This document shows positions 1-8,365 of a DNA stretch of 64,000 nt, piece by piece. The notes under the pieces are model-generated. The model saw only the letters and a program-made list of their open reading frames with translations, did no database searches and was not told the origin of the DNA. The number at the start of each line of letters is the position of its first letter. Within the stretch, counting starts at the first letter, position 1. The position numbers and the translations under genes were made by a program. The stretch spans positions 3,286,001-3,350,000 of the forward strand of contig OZ240237.1 of the NCBI GenBank assembly GCA_965198025.1, read 5' to 3'. The DNA comes from CAYWWM01 sp965198025. Lineage in GTDB: Bacteria > Acidobacteriota > Terriglobia > 2-12-FULL-54-10.

Positions 1-1
1 G

Positions 2-1435
2 CAGGTCTTCATTGATCACCGCGCCGACGTCGTGCGCCGCCGCACGCAGTATGACTTGAGGAAAGCGCGCGAGCGGGAACACATCCTGGAGGGCTACCAA
101 GAAGCGCTGCAGAACCTGGACGCCGTGATCCAACTGATCCGGGCGTCGAAGAGCCCGGCGGAAGCGCGCCAGGGCTTGATGACGCGGTTCACGCTCAGCG
201 AGATACAGGCCCGGGCCATTCTTGACATGCAGCTGCAGCGTCTGACAGCGCTCGAACAGGAAAAGATCGCTGAAGAGCTGCGGGAAATCCGGAAGAAGAT
301 TCAGGGACTGGAAGAGATTCTGGCGAGCGAGCGGAAGCTGAAAGACGTGATGATCCAGGAACTGCGCGCGGTGCAGAAAGCCTTCGGCGACGAGCGGCGC
401 ACCGAGATCGTGCAGGAGCAGGCCGAGATCAGCCTCGAAGACCTGATCCCAGTCGAGGACGTGGCGGTGACCGTGAGCCACCATGGCTATCTGAAGCGGA
501 CACCGGTGATCACGTATCGCCAGCAGGGTCGCGGCGGCAAGGGACGCATTGGGATGCGGACGCGAGAAGAGGACTTTGTAGAGCGCATTTTCGTCGCTTC
601 GACCCACACCTACATTCTGATCTTCACCAGCCGCGGACGAGTGCACTGGCTCAAGGTGTATGAGATTCCCGACGTCGGGACCGCGGGACGGGGCAAGAAC
701 ATCGTGAACCTGATCAAGCTGGACCATGGCGAGAAAGTGGCCGCGTTCCTGCCGGTGAGAGAGTTCGCCGAGGACCGCTACGCCGTCATGGCCACGCGCG
801 ACGGCGTCATCAAGAAGTGCCGGCTGTCGGAATTCTCCAATCCGATGTCGCGCGGCATCATCGCCGTCTCGCTCGACGAAGGTGACGAGCTGATCTGGGT
901 CGGCGAGACTACCGGGGAACAGTTCATTTTCCTGGGCACGCACGAAGGCAAGGCCATCCGCTTCCCGGAGACCGACGTGCGGCCGATGGGCCGCCAAGCG
1001 CGCGGCGTTCGCGCCATGACACTCGGGAAGAAAGATTACCTGATCGGCATGGCGGCGGTGGGAGCCGCCGGGGAAGCCGGCTGGATTCTGACTGTAACCG
1101 AGAACGGCTTCGGCAAGCGCACCAAACTCACCAAATACCGCATCCAGTCACGCCGCGGCAAGGGAATCATCAACCTCAAGACCACCACCAGTAAAGGCAA
1201 GGTCGTCGGGATTATCCATGTCACGGACGAGAGCGAGGTCATCATCATTACACAGCAGGGCAAGCTCATCCGGCTTGAGGCGAGCGACATCCGCTCTGCC
1301 GGGCGCAGCACCCAGGGCGTGCGTCTGCTCCGCATCACAGAGGGCGAGAATGACCGCATCGCCGCTGCCTGTCTCATCCCTGAGTCGGAAGAGAGCGGCA
1401 ACGGCGGGGAAGAAAAACCGCCGCTGGTGCAGTGA
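2..1435 (+). CDS. gyrA: DNA gyrase subunit A, C-terminal part (5' end outside window)
   Basis: Type IIA topoisomerase subunit that cleaves and religates DNA during negative supercoiling. The frame is open from base 2; the first residues (VFIDHRADVVRRRTQYDL) are the typical GyrA stretch after the breakage-reunion domain. A coiled-coil tower region follows (to about residue 130), then the beta-pinwheel C-terminal domain of repeated blades. The GyrA-box lies near residue 170 (QQGRGGKGRIGMRTRE) and favours GyrA over ParC. The acidic tail (ESEESGNGGEEKPP) is common in GyrA. About 477 residues are visible; the catalytic Tyr and N-terminal domain lie upstream of the window. Confidence 0.96.
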   Translation, partial: QVFIDHRADVVRRRTQYDLRKAREREHILEGYQEALQNLDAVIQLIRASKSPAEARQGLMTRFTLSEIQARAILDMQLQRLTALEQEKIAEELREIRKKIQGLEEILASERKLKDVMIQELRAVQKAFGDERRTEIVQEQAEISLEDLIPVEDVAVTVSHHGYLKRTPVITYRQQGRGGKGRIGMRTREEDFVERIFVASTHTYILIFTSRGRVHWLKVYEIPDVGTAGRGKNIVNLIKLDHGEKVAAFLPVREFAEDRYAVMATRDGVIKKCRLSEFSNPMSRGIIAVSLDEGDELIWVGETTGEQFIFLGTHEGKAIRFPETDVRPMGRQARGVRAMTLGKKDYLIGMAAVGAAGEAGWILTVTENGFGKRTKLTKYRIQSRRGKGIINLKTTTSKGKVVGIIHVTDESEVIIITQQGKLIRLEASDIRSAGRSTQGVRLLRITEGENDRIAAACLIPESEESGNGGEEKPPLVQ

Positions 1436-1470
1436 AGGTTTGCGGTTTTGGGTACCGATAGAGGTGTAAA

Positions 1471-2214
1471 TTGTTGGTATTCGTTGACGAAAGTTATCGC
1501 AAGGCTGGGGAGCCAAACGCCAAGAGTACATTTGTAGCAGTTCTCATTCAAGAAGACATCTATCGTGATTTCGACACAAAGCTTTTCCAACTCAAGCGTG
1601 CCTTTTGGAAAGTTGAGAACTCCTACGATTTCGAGCTAAAGGGACGTCTCCTGCTTAGTAAGCGGGCACTTACTTTGCCAAAGAATCGAGAGTTTATCTC
1701 GCAATTGATTTTTCTGTGCAAAGAAGTCAGAACGGTTTTATTCGCAGTCGTGCAGGACGGCACAATTACCCTTGCCAGCGAAAGTAATCGCCTGCCCAAT
1801 CTCTATAGAGCGTTGCTATGGCGTGTCAACACCTTCATGCAAAAAAGCTTTTCTCAAGATCGGGCCGTCTTTTTCTTTGACGGGATTGACCAGGCGACAA
1901 ACCGTAAGGTTGCAATCAGCTTTAACAATTTTATGCAAAGACATCGCTGGGGTAGAGAATACCAAAACATAATTCCAACTCCGTTCTTTTGCGACTCAGA
2001 AGTCTCACCGGGAATTCAGTTGGCTGATGTTTTGGCGTATTGTGCAAATGAGCGGCACGTAGCAAAGGGCGGCTATCTAGACGAGTATTTCAGGCAGTTT
2101 AGGGCATTAACATACAACGACGAAAATCCTGATGAGGATTTCACTCTTTGGGGGTTTCAACAAATCCCGCCAGAACCGCCACGACTGCCCTTGGGGGAAG
2201 AGCCCAAGAAATAA
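1471..2214 (+). CDS. DUF3800 domain protein
   Basis: A 247-residue protein of the DUF3800 family, a group of predicted RNase H-like enzymes of unknown role often found in mobile or accessory DNA. Visible family signs are the N-terminal 'FVDES' strand, 'FFFDGID' in the middle and 'GIQLADVLAYCAN' near residue 180, where acidic residues would form the catalytic site. The start is TTG at 1471 (or the next TTG at 1474), supported by GAGGTG at 1461-1466. Base composition is clearly more AT-rich than gyrA and larE on either side, suggesting a recently acquired insert. Function is not known. Confidence 0.8.
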   Translation: MLVFVDESYRKAGEPNAKSTFVAVLIQEDIYRDFDTKLFQLKRAFWKVENSYDFELKGRLLLSKRALTLPKNREFISQLIFLCKEVRTVLFAVVQDGTITLASESNRLPNLYRALLWRVNTFMQKSFSQDRAVFFFDGIDQATNRKVAISFNNFMQRHRWGREYQNIIPTPFFCDSEVSPGIQLADVLAYCANERHVAKGGYLDEYFRQFRALTYNDENPDEDFTLWGFQQIPPEPPRLPLGEEPKK

Positions 2215-2282
2215 GAAATGGAAACTGGCGGCCTCCCGGCCCGCGACGCCATCTTTTGGACAGCGCACCAATTTCCGATTCC

Positions 2283-3119
2283 ATGTTACCAACAACGCAA
2301 CTGCAACGCAACTGCGGCACAACTGCACAAAAAGCAGCAGTGCTAACAAAATCACTCGTTTCCTTAGGTTCCACTCTGGTGGCCTACTCCGGCGGTGTGG
2401 ATTCAGCGTATCTGGCCTGGGCGGCGCGGCAGGCGCTGGGTGACCGGATGCTGGCAGTGCTGGCCGACTCGCCCAGCCTGGCGGAGTTCCAGAAGCGCGA
2501 TGCGATTCGGTTCGCAGAAGACTACGGCATCCCGCTCGAAGTCATCCGCACGGAAGAGTTCGAGAACGCGGAGTACACCAAGAACTCTCCCGACCGGTGC
2601 TTTCACTGCAAGGATGAATTGTTCGGGAAGCTCACGGAGATGGCGCAGAAGCACGGGTTTTCTTCGATCATCTACGGAGTAAACGCCGACGACACGCGCG
2701 ACTTTCGCCCCGGACATCGCGCGGCGTCACAGTATGGCGTGCGCAGCCCACTGCTCGAAGCCGGACTGACCAAGGCCGAGGTCCGCGGACTGGCGCGCGA
2801 GGCCGGACTTGCGGTCTGGGACCGCCCGGCGTCGGCATGCCTCTCCTCGCGCATCCCCTATGGAACTCCCGTGGCGATCCGCAATTTGAAACAAGTCGAG
2901 GACGGCGAGGATGCCATGCGCCAACTCGGCTTCCGCCAGTTCCGCGTGCGGCACCACGGCGACCTGGTACGCATCGAGATTCACCCCGAAGAGCTTGCCC
3001 GGGCCCTCGATCCACGGATGGCGAAGATTTTCACAGATCGTTTCAAGAAGCTCGGCTTCCAGTACGTTACCCTGGACCTCGAAGGCTACCGAACCGGGTC
3101 GTTGAACGAGGTGCTCTGA
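2283..3119 (+). CDS. larE: LarE-type ATP-dependent sulfur transferase
   Basis: Adenine-nucleotide alpha hydrolase (PP-loop) protein of 278 residues, matching the usual LarE length (about 275). LarE donates sulfur to make the nickel-pincer cofactor of lactate racemase and related enzymes. The PP-loop SGGVDS is at residues 36-41, CFHCK at 106-110, and CLSSRIPYG begins at Cys186, in the position of the sacrificial cysteine of Lactobacillus LarE. The frame is open further upstream, but ATG at 2283 gives the family-typical N-terminus; no strong SD is seen. LarB and LarC are not in the window, so the client enzyme is unknown. Confidence 0.85.
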   Translation: MLPTTQLQRNCGTTAQKAAVLTKSLVSLGSTLVAYSGGVDSAYLAWAARQALGDRMLAVLADSPSLAEFQKRDAIRFAEDYGIPLEVIRTEEFENAEYTKNSPDRCFHCKDELFGKLTEMAQKHGFSSIIYGVNADDTRDFRPGHRAASQYGVRSPLLEAGLTKAEVRGLAREAGLAVWDRPASACLSSRIPYGTPVAIRNLKQVEDGEDAMRQLGFRQFRVRHHGDLVRIEIHPEELARALDPRMAKIFTDRFKKLGFQYVTLDLEGYRTGSLNEVL

Positions 3120-3175
3120 GGCCGGTTGCCATACTGCTTGCGCGCTGTTCCAGCGGATGTGTGGAGAAGGGTGTA

Positions 3176-4624
3176 ATGAAGACGCGGCGGGATTTTATTC
3201 GAGAAAGCCTGATGTCCGGGGCCGCGCTGGCTCTATCCGGCGCATGCCGGTTCGGTGGCAATGAGGATGCGGGGATCGACTTCGCCGCCATCGAGCGGCT
3301 TCGGACAGGGCTCTCGGGACAACTCATCCTGCCGGGCGAGCAAAGCTATGACCGTGCCCGTCGGGTCTTCTGGCGAAACCCGATGACAGACATGCGACCC
3401 GGTGTCGTGGCGCAGTGTGCCCGGGCCGAGGATGTTGCGCGGTGTGTTGCGTTCGCAGTAGAGCACGGCTTGCCAGTGGCCGTACGGAGTGGAGGCCACA
3501 GCTTCCTGGGATGGGGAACGTGCGATGACGGGATCGTGATTGACACGACGCTTCTCAATGCCATAGAGATTGATCCGGTCGCCAGGACGGCACGAGTGGG
3601 CGGCGGTGTCTTAACACTCGCGCTCGTGTCCGCAGCCAGCGAGCACGGGTTGGCATGTGTCCAGGCGGAGTGTCCCACGGTGGGCGTTTCGGGCCTGACG
3701 CAGGGAGGCGGGCTCGGATGGCTTGCCGGGAAGCACGGAGCGGCGTGCGACAACCTGCTGTCGGCGGAACTCTTGACGGCGGATGGGCGACCTGTGACGG
3801 CCAGCGCGGAGGAGACCCCGGAACTCTACTGGGCGATCCGTGGTGGCGGAGGCAACTTCGGCGTGACGACTGCCCTAACACTCCAGTTACACCCCATTGG
3901 TGAAGTAGTTGCCGGAAGGTTGTCGTACCGCTTTGACGATGCGCACACGGTGCTCCGTGGCTTTGGCGAACACATGGCTGGCGCGCCGGATGAGTTCCAG
4001 GCGGTAGCACTGTTGCGGCGGGAAGAAGGCGAGCCGCGGATCCACATCACAGTGGTCTGGTCAGGGGATCCGAGCGAGGGCGATGCGATGGTGAGGCCTC
4101 TGCGCTCCATCGCGAGTCCGGTGGAAGATACGGTGGAGCGGCGCGCCTTTCGCGACACGTTTGGCATGGCGTCCGCCCGCCCCCCTGCGGCGAATGCCGT
4201 GAAGGGCTCCTATCTCGAGCGCCTCACGGCGGAGAGCGTCGAAGTCGTGCTGGACCGTTTCGCCCAAGCGCCCGGCCCCGGGCCCGCCATCGGCCTCGAT
4301 CACTACACGCACGGCGCCGTATGCCGCGTTGCGCCCGATGCCACGGCGTTTCAACTGCGCGTGCCGCACGCCATCCACGTCTGGATCATCGCGGGATGGG
4401 ATGACTCATCGGATGAGGCGGCGTCTCTGGGATGGATGAATGACACCTGGAGCGCCCTGCAGGCATTCTCCGGCGGGCGGACGTACGCGAACTTTCCAGC
4501 CGCCGAAACGCAAAACCCGAGCGCGGCGTACGGCGAAAATATTTCGCGGCTCGTCGCCGCAAAGAATCAGTACGACCCCGAAAACTTGTTCCGCCGAAAT
4601 CAGAACATACGGCCGACCGCGTGA
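3176..4624 (+). CDS. FAD-linked oxidase, BBE family, Tat-exported lipoprotein candidate
   Basis: Berberine-bridge-type flavoprotein oxidase of 482 residues. The N-terminus MKTRRDFIRESL has a twin-arginine motif, followed by a hydrophobic stretch and a possible lipobox (ALSGAC, Cys24), so it is probably exported folded with FAD. The FAD_binding_4 domain follows: RSGGHSF (His108) and ECPTVGVSGLTQGGG (Cys166) are the two positions used for bicovalent FAD attachment. The C-terminal BBE segment ends in QYDPENLFRRNQNI. ATG 3176 is chosen because of GGAGAAGG at 3163-3170 and the Tat signal. The gene converges with the deacylase gene, leaving 10 bp between stops. The substrate (sugar, alkaloid-like or phenolic) cannot be told. 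Confidence 0.88.
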   Translation: MKTRRDFIRESLMSGAALALSGACRFGGNEDAGIDFAAIERLRTGLSGQLILPGEQSYDRARRVFWRNPMTDMRPGVVAQCARAEDVARCVAFAVEHGLPVAVRSGGHSFLGWGTCDDGIVIDTTLLNAIEIDPVARTARVGGGVLTLALVSAASEHGLACVQAECPTVGVSGLTQGGGLGWLAGKHGAACDNLLSAELLTADGRPVTASAEETPELYWAIRGGGGNFGVTTALTLQLHPIGEVVAGRLSYRFDDAHTVLRGFGEHMAGAPDEFQAVALLRREEGEPRIHITVVWSGDPSEGDAMVRPLRSIASPVEDTVERRAFRDTFGMASARPPAANAVKGSYLERLTAESVEVVLDRFAQAPGPGPAIGLDHYTHGAVCRVAPDATAFQLRVPHAIHVWIIAGWDDSSDEAASLGWMNDTWSALQAFSGGRTYANFPAAETQNPSAAYGENISRLVAAKNQYDPENLFRRNQNIRPTA

Positions 4625-4634
4625 GAGCAATCTA

Positions 4635-5546
4635 TTACTGTTCCCCTGTAAAACTTGCCGCCTCCCGAACTGTCCCCACATGAATGGCGATGGTGTCGTC
4701 CAAGTTGCGGGCGTAACCTCCGGCAAGAGTCACGGCAACGGGAACATTGTGCTCGCGGGCTATAGAGAAGACGGTCCGGTCGCGCTCGCGGAGTCCTTCC
4801 AGCGTGAGCGCGAGGCCGCCCAGTTGGTCTTCGCGATAGGGGTCCGCGCCGGCGATGTAGTAGATGAGGTCCGGGCGGAAGGCCGACAGCGCTTTCCGAA
4901 GGTTCTCGCGCAGCAGGCCGAGATACATTCCATCCGAACAACCGTCGGGCAGGGGAACGTCGAGATCGCCCGGCGGCTTCTCGAACGGATAGTTGTTTTC
5001 CTGGTGCATCGAAAACGTAAACACGGAGGTGTCGCGCGCGAAGATGGCCGCCGTGCCGTTGCCGTGATGGACATCGAGATCCACGGTCATGGCACACGCA
5101 ATCGCTCGTTCGGTTTGCAGCTTGCGGATTGCTACGGCAACGTCGTGGATCGCACAAAAGCCTTCGCCGTGGCCGGGAAAGGCATGGTGGAACCCTCCGC
5201 CGATGTTAACCGCGGAGCCGTCGGCAAGGGCGCAGCGCCCGGCGAGCAGAGAGCCTTCGGCGGCGAGCCAGACAGCGCGGACGAGCTCTCGCGAGTAAGG
5301 AATCTCCATGCGGGAGACCTCCCACGGCTCCAGCTCGCCGGTCTTGAGCTTCCGTACCCAGTCGGCCGTGTGCACGAGCAGAACGTCCGTGTCCTCGGCG
5401 GGCTGCGGCTCGAGGAAGTCCGCCTCACACGCCAGCCCGGTCTCGAGCAGCCTCTTCCGGACGAGCCGATACTTGGTGGAGGGAAAGACGTGCTCACCGA
5501 GGTTCAGGTTGTAGAGGTCGGAATAGACGAGCTTGCAGGAAGACAT
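4635..5546 (-). CDS. Histone-deacetylase-family (AcuC/HdaH-like) deacylase
   Basis: Zinc amidohydrolase of 303 residues from the arginase/deacetylase fold. Typical features in order: a His-His pair in GGGFHHAFP (residues 120-121), the zinc ligands in DLDVHHGNG (Asp158, His160), the third ligand region AGADPYREDQLGG, and a glycine-rich AGGYA near the C-terminus that includes the catalytic Tyr. Bacterial members deacetylate acetyl-CoA synthetase, acetylpolyamines or small acylamides; the substrate is not deducible. The frame opens two codons earlier with TTG, but ATG 5546 is preferred. No partner acetyltransferase or acs gene is nearby. Confidence 0.88.
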   Translation of the reverse strand: MSSCKLVYSDLYNLNLGEHVFPSTKYRLVRKRLLETGLACEADFLEPQPAEDTDVLLVHTADWVRKLKTGELEPWEVSRMEIPYSRELVRAVWLAAEGSLLAGRCALADGSAVNIGGGFHHAFPGHGEGFCAIHDVAVAIRKLQTERAIACAMTVDLDVHHGNGTAAIFARDTSVFTFSMHQENNYPFEKPPGDLDVPLPDGCSDGMYLGLLRENLRKALSAFRPDLIYYIAGADPYREDQLGGLALTLEGLRERDRTVFSIAREHNVPVAVTLAGGYARNLDDTIAIHVGTVREAASFTGEQ

Positions 5547-5640
5547 TTTCAAAGGGTTTTTCGGTGCAGGATTCTATCACAAGCCGCCGATGGCGCGCCG
5601 CATACGAGCGTGAATCTAGGAAATTGGCCGCGGTGTTTGC

Positions 5641-5646
5641 TATGAT
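5641..5646 (+). promoter_or_regulatory. Possible extended -10 promoter of purS-glmS-pyrE
   Basis: TATGAT preceded by TGC gives an extended -10 element 12 bases before the purS start. No good -35 at normal spacing is seen, and a leader this short would be nearly leaderless, so this is tentative. Confidence 0.25.
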
Positions 5647-5658
5647 TGAGGGCGGACG

Positions 5659-5904
5659 ATGAGAGCCAGTGTCTACGTGAGTCTCAAGAAAACGGTGCTC
5701 GATCCGCAGGGCGACACGATCCGGTCGGCACTGCGCGGTCTCGGATTCGGGAGCGTTGAAGCGGTGCGCCAAGGCAAGCATTTTGAGATCAGCCTGGCCC
5801 CGGGACTGACGGAAGACCAGGCGCGCGCCGAGGTTGAGCGCATCGCGCGTGAGGTTCTGACCAACCCTGTTATCGAAGAATTCAGGATTCAACTGGAAAA
5901 GTAG
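5659..5904 (+). CDS. purS: Phosphoribosylformylglycinamidine synthase subunit PurS
   Basis: Small (81 aa) dimeric subunit that bridges PurQ and small PurL in FGAM synthase and allows ammonia transfer. The sequence starts MRASVYVSLKKTVLDPQG and contains GFGSVEAVRQGKHFEI, the hallmark PurS pattern. ATG 5659 follows GAGGGCGG. It lies six bases before glmS rather than beside purQ and purL, which are about 11 kb away on the other strand. The presence of PurS and PurQ fits the short PurL (771 aa) in this window. Confidence 0.93.
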   Translation: MRASVYVSLKKTVLDPQGDTIRSALRGLGFGSVEAVRQGKHFEISLAPGLTEDQARAEVERIAREVLTNPVIEEFRIQLEK

Positions 5905-5910
5905 GTCAAC

Positions 5911-7773
5911 ATGTGCGGGATCGTAGGGTACGTCGGGAACAAGCCGGTGGTGCCGCTGATCCTGGAGGGATTGCAGCGGCTCGAATACCGGGGCTATGAC
6001 TCGGCCGGGATCGCCATCGGTGACGGCAGCGGGAGCCTGGAGCTGCGGCGCGCTTCCGGGAAGCTCGTGAACCTGGCACAGGCCGTGCGGGAGCACCCGC
6101 TGGAGGGAACCTACGGCATCGGACACACGCGCTGGGCCACGCACGGCCGTCCCACCGAGGAGAACGCCCATCCACACCGCGACTGCAAGAGCGAAATCGT
6201 CGTAGTGCAGAACGGCATCATCGAGAATTACTTGGCCCTGAAGCGGCTCCTGACCAGCGAAGGCCACCGCTTCGTGACCGAGACGGATACCGAAATCATC
6301 GCCCACCTGATCGAAAAACACATGGCCGCACCCGAAGCGGATCTTGCGGCGGCGGTGCGCAAGGCCATCGCCGAGCTACGTGGAGTGTACACTTTCGTGG
6401 TGGTTTCCTCGCGCGACCCAAACAAGATTGTGGCAGCGCGGATCGGCCCACCGGCCGTTGTGGGCCTGGGAGAGAAAGAGTACTTCGTCGCTTCCGACAT
6501 TCCCGCGATTTTGTTTCACACACGCGACATGGTGTCTCTTGCCGATGGAGACATGACGATTCTGACTCCGGACGGAGCACAGTTCATGGATTTCGATGGC
6601 CGCGAAATCACCCGTGAACCCCAGCGTGTTGCCTGGGACCCCATCCAGGCGCAAAAGGGCGGCTACAAGCATTTCATGCTCAAGGAAATCTATGAGCAGC
6701 CACAGGCCGTGGGCGACACAACGCTGGGTCGCGTCAGCCTGGAGACGGGCAAAGTCACGCTCGACGATTGGAACTTTACACTGGAGGAATTCCGCCGGTT
6801 CGAGAACATCAAGATCATTGCCATGGGCACGTCGTTCTACGCAGGACTGGTAGGCAAGTATCTGATCGAGCGACTGGCCCGCATCCCCGTGGAGGTGGAC
6901 TACGGCTCGGAGTTCCGCTATCGTGATCCGATGGTTGGTCCGGAGACCCTGACGGTGGTCATCACGCAGTCGGGGGAAACGGCGGACACGCTCGGGGCGC
7001 AGCGTGAAAGCAAGAAGAAAGGCTCGAAAACCCTCGCCGTTTGCAACGTGGTCGGGAGCATGGTGACGCGCGAGGCTGCCGGAACGCTCTACACGCACGC
7101 CGGACCCGAGATCGGCGTCGCCAGCACCAAGGCGTTCACGTCGCAGATCACGGCGCTTTACCTGCTGGCGATGCACTTGGGGCAGGTGCGCGGACGGATT
7201 TCGGCGGAACAGTCCCTGCAACTGGCGCAAGAGCTGGCTCGGCTGCCCGGATTACTGCGGAACGTGCTCGATTGTGACCCGGAGGTGGAGAGGCTGTCCC
7301 GGGAGTTTTACCGGAGCCGGAATTTCCTCTTCCTGGGGCGGGGGATTCACTACCCCATCGCGATGGAAGGCGCATTGAAGCTCAAGGAGATTTCCTACAT
7401 CCACGCCGAAGGATACCCGGCAGGGGAGATGAAGCACGGCCCGATCGCGCTGATTGACGGCGAAATGCCCGTGGGCGTCATTGCGACTCGCGACGACAAC
7501 GACGAGGCGAGCCGTCTGTCCTACGAAAAAGTATTGAGCAATGTACAGGAGGTCAAGGCGCGCGAAGGAATTGTCATTGCCGTGGTAACCGAGGGCGACA
7601 GCGACACGCGGGAATCGGCCGACTATTTGATTGAGATTCCTGCCGTCAGCGAACTGCTTGCCCCGATCCTCGAAGTCGTGCCCTTGCAACTGCTCGCTTA
7701 CCACATCGCCGTCCGCCGCGGCTGCGACGTCGACCAGCCGAGACACCTCGCGAAGAGCGTGACCGTCGAATGA
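5911..7773 (+). CDS. glmS: Glutamine--fructose-6-phosphate aminotransferase
   Basis: Makes glucosamine-6-phosphate from fructose-6-phosphate and glutamine, the first step to UDP-GlcNAc for peptidoglycan and LPS. 620 residues, normal length. The N-terminal class II glutaminase begins MCGIVGYVG (Cys2 is the nucleophile after Met removal), with GHTRWATHG further on. Two SIS isomerase domains follow, the first with ITQSGETADT and the second with GRGIHYPIAMEGALKLKE. The protein ends DQPRHLAKSVTVE, the conserved GlmS terminus. It is six bases downstream of purS and overlaps pyrE by ATGA, so the three are probably co-transcribed. No glmS ribozyme is present upstream. Confidence 0.97.
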   Translation: MCGIVGYVGNKPVVPLILEGLQRLEYRGYDSAGIAIGDGSGSLELRRASGKLVNLAQAVREHPLEGTYGIGHTRWATHGRPTEENAHPHRDCKSEIVVVQNGIIENYLALKRLLTSEGHRFVTETDTEIIAHLIEKHMAAPEADLAAAVRKAIAELRGVYTFVVVSSRDPNKIVAARIGPPAVVGLGEKEYFVASDIPAILFHTRDMVSLADGDMTILTPDGAQFMDFDGREITREPQRVAWDPIQAQKGGYKHFMLKEIYEQPQAVGDTTLGRVSLETGKVTLDDWNFTLEEFRRFENIKIIAMGTSFYAGLVGKYLIERLARIPVEVDYGSEFRYRDPMVGPETLTVVITQSGETADTLGAQRESKKKGSKTLAVCNVVGSMVTREAAGTLYTHAGPEIGVASTKAFTSQITALYLLAMHLGQVRGRISAEQSLQLAQELARLPGLLRNVLDCDPEVERLSREFYRSRNFLFLGRGIHYPIAMEGALKLKEISYIHAEGYPAGEMKHGPIALIDGEMPVGVIATRDDNDEASRLSYEKVLSNVQEVKAREGIVIAVVTEGDSDTRESADYLIEIPAVSELLAPILEVVPLQLLAYHIAVRRGCDVDQPRHLAKSVTVE

Positions 7774-8330
7774 CAGCGGAGCATCGCGACCGGCTCAAGC
7801 AAATCCTACTCGAAAAGTCTATCCAGCGCGGGGAATTTGTCCTCACTTCGGGGAAGCGCAGCAATTACTATCTGGATGCGCGTCGGACCACGCTCGAGGC
7901 TGAAGGCGCGCTCTGCTCAGGAATGGCGGTGCTGGAGTTCTTGAAGACCCTTGAGCCTTACCCCAAGGCCATCGGAGGCCTCACGATGGGCGCCGACCCG
8001 ATCGTCGCCGTCGTCGCCGCGCTGAGCCACCAGCAGGGCGGGCCGCCGGTCGCCGGGTTCCTCGTTCGCAAGGAGCCGAAGAAGCACGGCGCACGGCAAT
8101 CCATCGAAGGCTGGAAAGGCGTGGCGGGTGATCCGGTGGTGATCGTGGATGACGTTTGCACCACGGGCGGCTCAACGATTCAGGCCATTGAGCAGGCCAA
8201 GGCTGCCGGATACAACGTGGTGGCGGCGATTTGTCTCGTGGATCGCGAAGAAGGCGGCCGCGAGGCCATCGAAAAGCTTTGCCCGTTCCATTCGCTCATC
8301 ACCGCTCGCGAACTGCTTGCGGCTTCCTAG
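7770..8330 (+). CDS. pyrE: Orotate phosphoribosyltransferase
   Basis: Converts orotate and PRPP to orotidine monophosphate in pyrimidine synthesis. 186 residues. The PRPP-binding loop VVIVDDVCTTGGST is near residue 125 and the N-terminal region contains FVLTSGKRSNYYLDARR, typical of PyrE. The start overlaps the glmS stop by four bases (ATGA), indicating translational coupling. It converges with the MFS gene, leaving about 35 bases between them. Confidence 0.94.
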   Translation: MTAEHRDRLKQILLEKSIQRGEFVLTSGKRSNYYLDARRTTLEAEGALCSGMAVLEFLKTLEPYPKAIGGLTMGADPIVAVVAALSHQQGGPPVAGFLVRKEPKKHGARQSIEGWKGVAGDPVVIVDDVCTTGGSTIQAIEQAKAAGYNVVAAICLVDREEGGREAIEKLCPFHSLITARELLAAS

Positions 8331-8365
8331 AAGTTTCTCCGCTCGGCCACGCTGATTTTGAGCAT

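Noticed and set aside
2837..3175. A longer form of the flavo-oxidase starting inside larE
   Set aside because: This would overlap larE by 283 bases and hide the Tat signal at 3176.
7700..8330. Possible glmS-type ribozyme or other riboswitch near glmS/pyrE
   Set aside because: There are only six bases between purS and glmS and none between glmS and pyrE, so no room for a structured leader.
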